The notes under the pieces are model-generated. The model made no database searches and was not told the origin of the DNA. It saw only the letters and a list, made by a program, of their open reading frames with translations. A stretch of 64,000 nt of DNA. It comes from Erwinia pyrifoliae DSM 12163. GTDB lineage: Bacteria > Pseudomonadota > Gammaproteobacteria > Enterobacterales > Enterobacteriaceae. A program made the position numbers and the translations under genes. Of this stretch, positions 60,205 through 64,000 are shown piece after piece. Location: NCBI RefSeq assembly GCF_000026985.1, contig NC_017390.1:1378314-1442313 (forward strand), given 5' to 3'. How positions within the stretch are numbered: the first letter of the stretch is position 1; every line of letters begins with the position of its first letter.

Positions 60205-62349
60205 TTAAGCTTCAGCCTGTTTCGACTGAATGGCCGTCAGCGCAATGGTATAGACGATATCGTCTACCAGCGCCCCACGCGACAGGTCATTAACCGGCTT
60301 GCGCATCCCCTGTAGCATTGGCCCGATGGAGATCAGATCGGCAGAGCGCTGTACCGCTTTGTAGGTGGTATTACCGGTGTTCAGGTCCGGGAAGATAAAG
60401 ACGGTAGCACGGCCCGCGACCGGTGAATCTGGCGCTTTTGATTTCGCCACGTCGGCCATGATCGCGGCGTCGTATTGCAACGGCCCATCTATCACCAGAT
60501 CGGGACGTTTTTCCTGGGCGATACGCGTAGCTTCACGCACTTTTTCCACGTCGCTACCGGCTCCCGAGTTACCGGTGGAGTAGGAGATCATCGCCACGCG
60601 CGGCTCGATACCAAACGCCAGCGCTGAATCCGCAGACTGGATAGCGATCTCTGCCAGCTGCTCCGGGTTGGGATCCGGATTGATGGCGCAGTCACCGTAC
60701 ACCAGCACCTGCTCCGGCAGCAGCATAAAGAACACTGAGGAGACCAGCGAACTGTTTGGTGCGGTTTTAATCAGCTGCAACGGCGGGCGAATGGTGTTCG
60801 CGGTGGTGTGTACCGCCCCGGAAACCAGACCATCCACTTCGCCGCGCTCCAGCATCATGGTGCCGAGCATCACGTTATCTTCCAGCTGCTCCTGCGCCAC
60901 CACTTCGGTCATGCCTTTGCTCTTACGCAGCTCAACCAGACGCGCCACGTAGTTTTCGCGTGCGCTGGCCGGGTCAACAATCTCAATGCCCGCGCCCAGT
61001 TCGACACCCTGAGCCGCCGCAACGCGTTGAATTTCTTCCGGGTTGCCCAGCAGGACACAAGTAGCGATGCCGCGCTCGGCGCAGATGGCCGCCGCTTTGA
61101 CGGTGCGCGGTTCATCACCTTCCGGCAGCACGATACGCTTGCCAGCAGCACGCGCCAGTTCGGTCAGCTGATAGCGGAACGCCGGTGGCGACAGACGACG
61201 GCTGCGCCCGGAGGTGGCGGTCAGGGACTCGATCCACTCGGCATCAATATGGCTGGCCACGTACTCCTGCACGCGTTCGATACGCTGGGTATCATCGCTC
61301 GGGACTTCCAGGTTGAAGCTTTGCAGGCTCAGTGACGTCTGCCAGGTGTTGGTATCAACCCGGAATACCGGCAGGCCGGTCTGGAAGGCGCGTTCGCACA
61401 GCTTCTGAATCGGTGCATCGATGGCGTAACCGCCGGTCAGCAGGATGGCGCCAATTTCTACCCCGTTCATCGCGGCCAGGCAGGCGGCGACCAGCACGTC
61501 CGGGCGGTCTGCGGAGGTCACCAGCAGGGAGCCAGGACGGAAATGCTCCAGCATGTTTGGCAGGCTGCGCGCGCAGAACGTCACCGATTTCACGCGGCGG
61601 GTAGCGATATCCCCCTCGTTAATCACGCTGGCGTTCAAATGACGGCACATATCGATAGCGCGTGTGGCGATCAGCTCAAAGCTCCAGGGTATGCAGCCCA
61701 GCACCGGCAGCGGGCTGTTAGCGAACAGCTGTTTTGCATCGATATGCGCCACGCTGGCTTTGCTGGAGTCATCAAAGATCTCAGACAAATCAGGGCGGGT
61801 ACGGCCCTGATCGTCGACCGGAGCATTGAGCTTATTGATGATGACGCCAGTAATGCTTTTGTTTTTGCTGCCGCCAAAGCTGGCCTGGGTTAGCTCAATG
61901 CGCTCTTTCAGCTGATCCGCCGAGTCATTGCCCAGTGCCGTTACGAAAACGATTTCAGCGTTCAGCGTTTTGGCAATTTCATAGTTCAGCGCAGAGGCGA
62001 ACTGGTGCTTACGCGTGGGAACCAGACCTTCCACCAATACCACTTCAGCCTCTTTGGTATTTTCATGGTAGCTGGCGATGATCTCTTCCATCAGCACGTC
62101 CTGCTGGTTGGAACCCAGCAGGGACTCAACGCGGCTCATCGCCAGCGGTGCAGCAGCCGGAATGTTGGCGTGCTGGCGAACGATGGTCGTGGTCTGATCC
62201 GGGCTGTCACCGCCAGAACGTGGCTGGGCGATGGGCTTGAAGACGCTTAGCCGCACGCCTTTGTGTTCCATGGCACGAATAACGCCGAGGCTGACGCTGG
62301 TCAGGCCGACGCTGGTGCCGGTTGGGATCAACATAATAGTTCGGGACAA
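60205..62349 (-). CDS. pta: Phosphate acetyltransferase Pta
   Basis: Converts acetyl-CoA to acetyl phosphate. The 714-residue protein has the long form: an N-terminal regulatory DRTGG-type region ([17 protein letters not shown]-loop-like start) and a C-terminal catalytic domain with [36 protein letters not shown] and [14 protein letters not shown] [12 protein letters not shown]. Starts with TTG after GAGGAAT, where E. coli pta uses GTG. Transcribed from ackA, 206 bases upstream. Confidence 0.97.
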   Translation of the reverse strand: MSRTIMLIPTGTSVGLTSVSLGVIRAMEHKGVRLSVFKPIAQPRSGGDSPDQTTTIVRQHANIPAAAPLAMSRVESLLGSNQQDVLMEEIIASYHENTKEAEVVLVEGLVPTRKHQFASALNYEIAKTLNAEIVFVTALGNDSADQLKERIELTQASFGGSKNKSITGVIINKLNAPVDDQGRTRPDLSEIFDDSSKASVAHIDAKQLFANSPLPVLGCIPWSFELIATRAIDMCRHLNASVINEGDIATRRVKSVTFCARSLPNMLEHFRPGSLLVTSADRPDVLVAACLAAMNGVEIGAILLTGGYAIDAPIQKLCERAFQTGLPVFRVDTNTWQTSLSLQSFNLEVPSDDTQRIERVQEYVASHIDAEWIESLTATSGRSRRLSPPAFRYQLTELARAAGKRIVLPEGDEPRTVKAAAICAERGIATCVLLGNPEEIQRVAAAQGVELGAGIEIVDPASARENYVARLVELRKSKGMTEVVAQEQLEDNVMLGTMMLERGEVDGLVSGAVHTTANTIRPPLQLIKTAPNSSLVSSVFFMLLPEQVLVYGDCAINPDPNPEQLAEIAIQSADSALAFGIEPRVAMISYSTGNSGAGSDVEKVREATRIAQEKRPDLVIDGPLQYDAAIMADVAKSKAPDSPVAGRATVFIFPDLNTGNTTYKAVQRSADLISIGPMLQGMRKPVNDLSRGALVDDIVYTIALTAIQSKQAEA

Positions 62350-62521
62350 GGTAATTCCTCCTGTGACCTGGCCATAAACACCGCGCTGTATTCCCCCGAT
62401 CCTACAACCCGGGGACGCCCTGAGTCTGTCAGCAGCGCAGTCGGTCAGTGATGGTTGAAGCCGTTATCGCTTTTTCCTACCTGAGTGATATTGGCCAGAT
62501 AAAACGTGGTGTCTGCAACAG

Positions 62522-62545
62522 CTCCGTCAGCCAGAGCTGACGGAG
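62522..62545 (-). repeat. Intercistronic hairpin between ackA and pta
   Basis: CTCCGTCAGC (62522-62531) pairs with GCTGACGGAG (62536-62545) 11 bases past the ackA stop. No U-tract follows on the minus strand, so it more likely stabilises or processes the ackA-pta mRNA than ends it. Confidence 0.55.
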
Positions 62546-62555
62546 ACAAAAGTGA

Positions 62556-63758
62556 TTATGCGGTAAGACGGCTGGCGTCCTGAGCGATAACCAACTCTTC
62601 ATTGGTTGGCAGCACCAGCACCGGGCGGCTGCCTTCTTTGTTGATGAAGCCTGACTTGCCGAAACGGGCGGCGAGGTTACGCTGCTGGTCGACCTCAATC
62701 CCGAGCAGAGCCAGTTTGTTCAGCGTCAGCTCACGCACCAGAGAGGAGTTTTCCCCAATGCCGCCGGTGAAAATTACCGCATCCAGACGACCATCCATCA
62801 GGGCGCTGTAGGAACCGATATATTTAGCCAGACGGTGACAGTAAACGTCCATCGCACGTTTGGCGTCGGCTTTGCTTTCGTAGTTATCTTCAACGTAACG
62901 GCAGTCGCTGGTGACTTCGGTCAAACCCAGCAGGCCCGACTCTTTGGTCAGCAACGTGTTAATTGCGTCTACGCTCATGCCCAGCGTGTCGTGCAGGAAG
63001 AACACGATGGCCGGGTCAATGTCACCGCTGCGGGTGCCCATGACCAGACCTTCAAGCGGGGTCAGACCCATTGAGGTGTCAACGCATTCGCCGTTACGGA
63101 TGGCCGAAACGGAACCGCCGTTGCCCAGGTGGCAGGTGATGACGTTCAGTTCAGACACGGGTTTGTTAAGCGCTTTAGCCGCTTCCTGGGTCACGTAGTA
63201 ATGGCTGGTGCCGTGAGCGCCGTAGCGACGCACGCCGTGCTCTTTATACAGTTTGTAAGGCAGGGCGTAGAGATAAGACGCTTTCGGCATGGTCTGATGG
63301 AAAGCGGTGTCGAAAACGGCGACATTCTTATCTGACAGGTGAGGGAAGCTTTTCAGCGCCTCATCAATACCGATCAGGTGCGCCGGGTTGTGCAGCGGAG
63401 CAAAAGAAGAAGCGTCTTTGATACCCTGGATGACCGACTCATCGATGATCACGGACTGGGTCAGTTTTTCGCCACCGTGAACAATACGATGACCGATGGC
63501 AGCAATTTGTGCCGACAGTTCTGGTTTTTGTGCCAGAATAGTTTTAACCATGAAGTTCAGCGCTTCGCTGTGTGCAGCGCCGGCACCCAGAGCCGCTTCT
63601 TGTTTAGCGCCATCCTGTTTCCATTTGATACGGGCTTCCGGCAGGTGGAAGCATTCTGCTAAACCCGACAGATATTCATCGCCATTTGCCGGATCGATGA
63701 TGGCAAATTTCAGGGAAGAACTACCGCAGTTCAGAACCAGTACTAACTTACTCGACAT
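62556..63758 (-). CDS. ackA: Acetate kinase AckA
   Basis: Converts acetyl phosphate and ADP to acetate and ATP, with Pta forming the overflow/acetate assimilation route. The 400-residue protein has the family start [39 protein letters not shown] and [13 protein letters not shown]. The frame is open further upstream, but the ATG six bases after AGGA gives MSSKLVLVL, as in E. coli. Upstream of it, 63759-64000 has the leader only and no gene that can be supported. Confidence 0.98.
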   Translation of the reverse strand: MSSKLVLVLNCGSSSLKFAIIDPANGDEYLSGLAECFHLPEARIKWKQDGAKQEAALGAGAAHSEALNFMVKTILAQKPELSAQIAAIGHRIVHGGEKLTQSVIIDESVIQGIKDASSFAPLHNPAHLIGIDEALKSFPHLSDKNVAVFDTAFHQTMPKASYLYALPYKLYKEHGVRRYGAHGTSHYYVTQEAAKALNKPVSELNVITCHLGNGGSVSAIRNGECVDTSMGLTPLEGLVMGTRSGDIDPAIVFFLHDTLGMSVDAINTLLTKESGLLGLTEVTSDCRYVEDNYESKADAKRAMDVYCHRLAKYIGSYSALMDGRLDAVIFTGGIGENSSLVRELTLNKLALLGIEVDQQRNLAARFGKSGFINKEGSRPVLVLPTNEELVIAQDASRLTA

Positions 63759-64000
63759 GGAAGGTCCTATATGTTTAATTTGGCGAAAAAAGTCAATCCG
63801 ACTATCAGCGTTACGCATGAAAGCTGGTACATTAATGTTGGACATCTGGCTTTTGAAAGTGTTGTCCGAAAGCAAAAAATTTTGGAGTTATGATGGTCTG
63901 CATTCTGTCGCTGTGCGCGTTTTTACCGTGGCCTCGGCAGCATCGCTCCCGATCCAGGGCAATAAATGCGCACAGGATAACCAGAGTCACTCGCAAAAAC

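Noticed and set aside
63890..64000. Short frame with GGAG before ATG running off the right edge, divergent from ackA
   Set aside because: Only 37 codons are visible, very rich in Arg and His, and not similar to YfbV, which is expected in this place.
1..64000. CRISPR arrays, tRNA or rRNA genes, prophage modules
   Set aside because: No regularly spaced repeats, cloverleaf or rRNA sequence, and no integrase or phage structural genes were seen.

Overview
The window is chromosomal DNA of an Enterobacterales bacterium, most likely in the Erwinia/Pantoea group (inference). The core genes closely resemble their E. coli counterparts, and the block mlaA-fadL-fadI-fadJ-sixA-smrB-prmB-aroC-mepA-yfcA-epmC-yfcL-mnmC-fabB-flk-pdxB-usg-truA-dedA-accD-folC-dedD-cvpA-purF-ubiX-hisJQMP-yfcH-yfcD-pta-ackA follows the E. 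coli order. Coding DNA is moderately GC-rich, with AT-rich islands at about 19.9-21.1 kb and 36.2-41.0 kb. No tRNA, rRNA or CRISPR array was seen.

Layout. 0-0.5 kb: no gene, but a hairpin-rich possible RNA. 0.5-7.5 kb: cytochrome c maturation operon ccmABCDEFGH plus a separate ccmI. 7.5-13.6 kb: mlaA, fadL and fadIJ, with FadR-like sites. 13.8-19.8 kb: sixA, smrB, prmB, aroC, mepA, yfcA, epmC, yfcL. 19.8-22.4 kb: an accessory insert holding a frameshifted gene with 38-residue repeats and a complete IS630. 22.4-25.8 kb: mnmC and fabB, the latter behind adjacent FadR-like and FabR-like operators. 26.2-29.9 kb: an orphan PLP decarboxylase, a MocR regulator and a rhodanese. 29.9-36.2 kb: flk, a DMT exporter, an AraC-type remnant, pdxB, usg, truA, dedA. 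36.6-40.8 kb: one AT-rich gene for a 1398-residue protein with a C-terminal zinc-protease signature. 41-50.5 kb: accD, folC, dedD, cvpA-purF under a PurR box, ubiX, hisJQMP. 50.5-52.5 kb: yfcH, a yfcF remnant, yfcD. 52.6-60.1 kb: a polyamine/GABA-type ABC importer with a GabT-like aminotransferase and a MocR regulator. 60.2-63.8 kb: pta and ackA.

How the genes work together. FadL, FadI and FadJ import and degrade fatty acids while FabB makes unsaturated ones; the FadR-like sites at all three promoters fit the usual opposite control. The ccm genes assemble c-type cytochromes. AckA-Pta interconvert acetyl-CoA and acetate. The 52.6-60.1 kb cluster probably takes up and transaminates GABA or a polyamine.

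The most unusual items are the 1398-residue protein, whose HExxH-x4-TxDxxY pattern recalls aspzincins and which looks like a toxin or effector inserted between dedA and accD, and the decaying 38-residue-repeat gene beside IS630. Remnants of yfcF and of an AraC-type regulator show that parts of the E. coli-like block have decayed.
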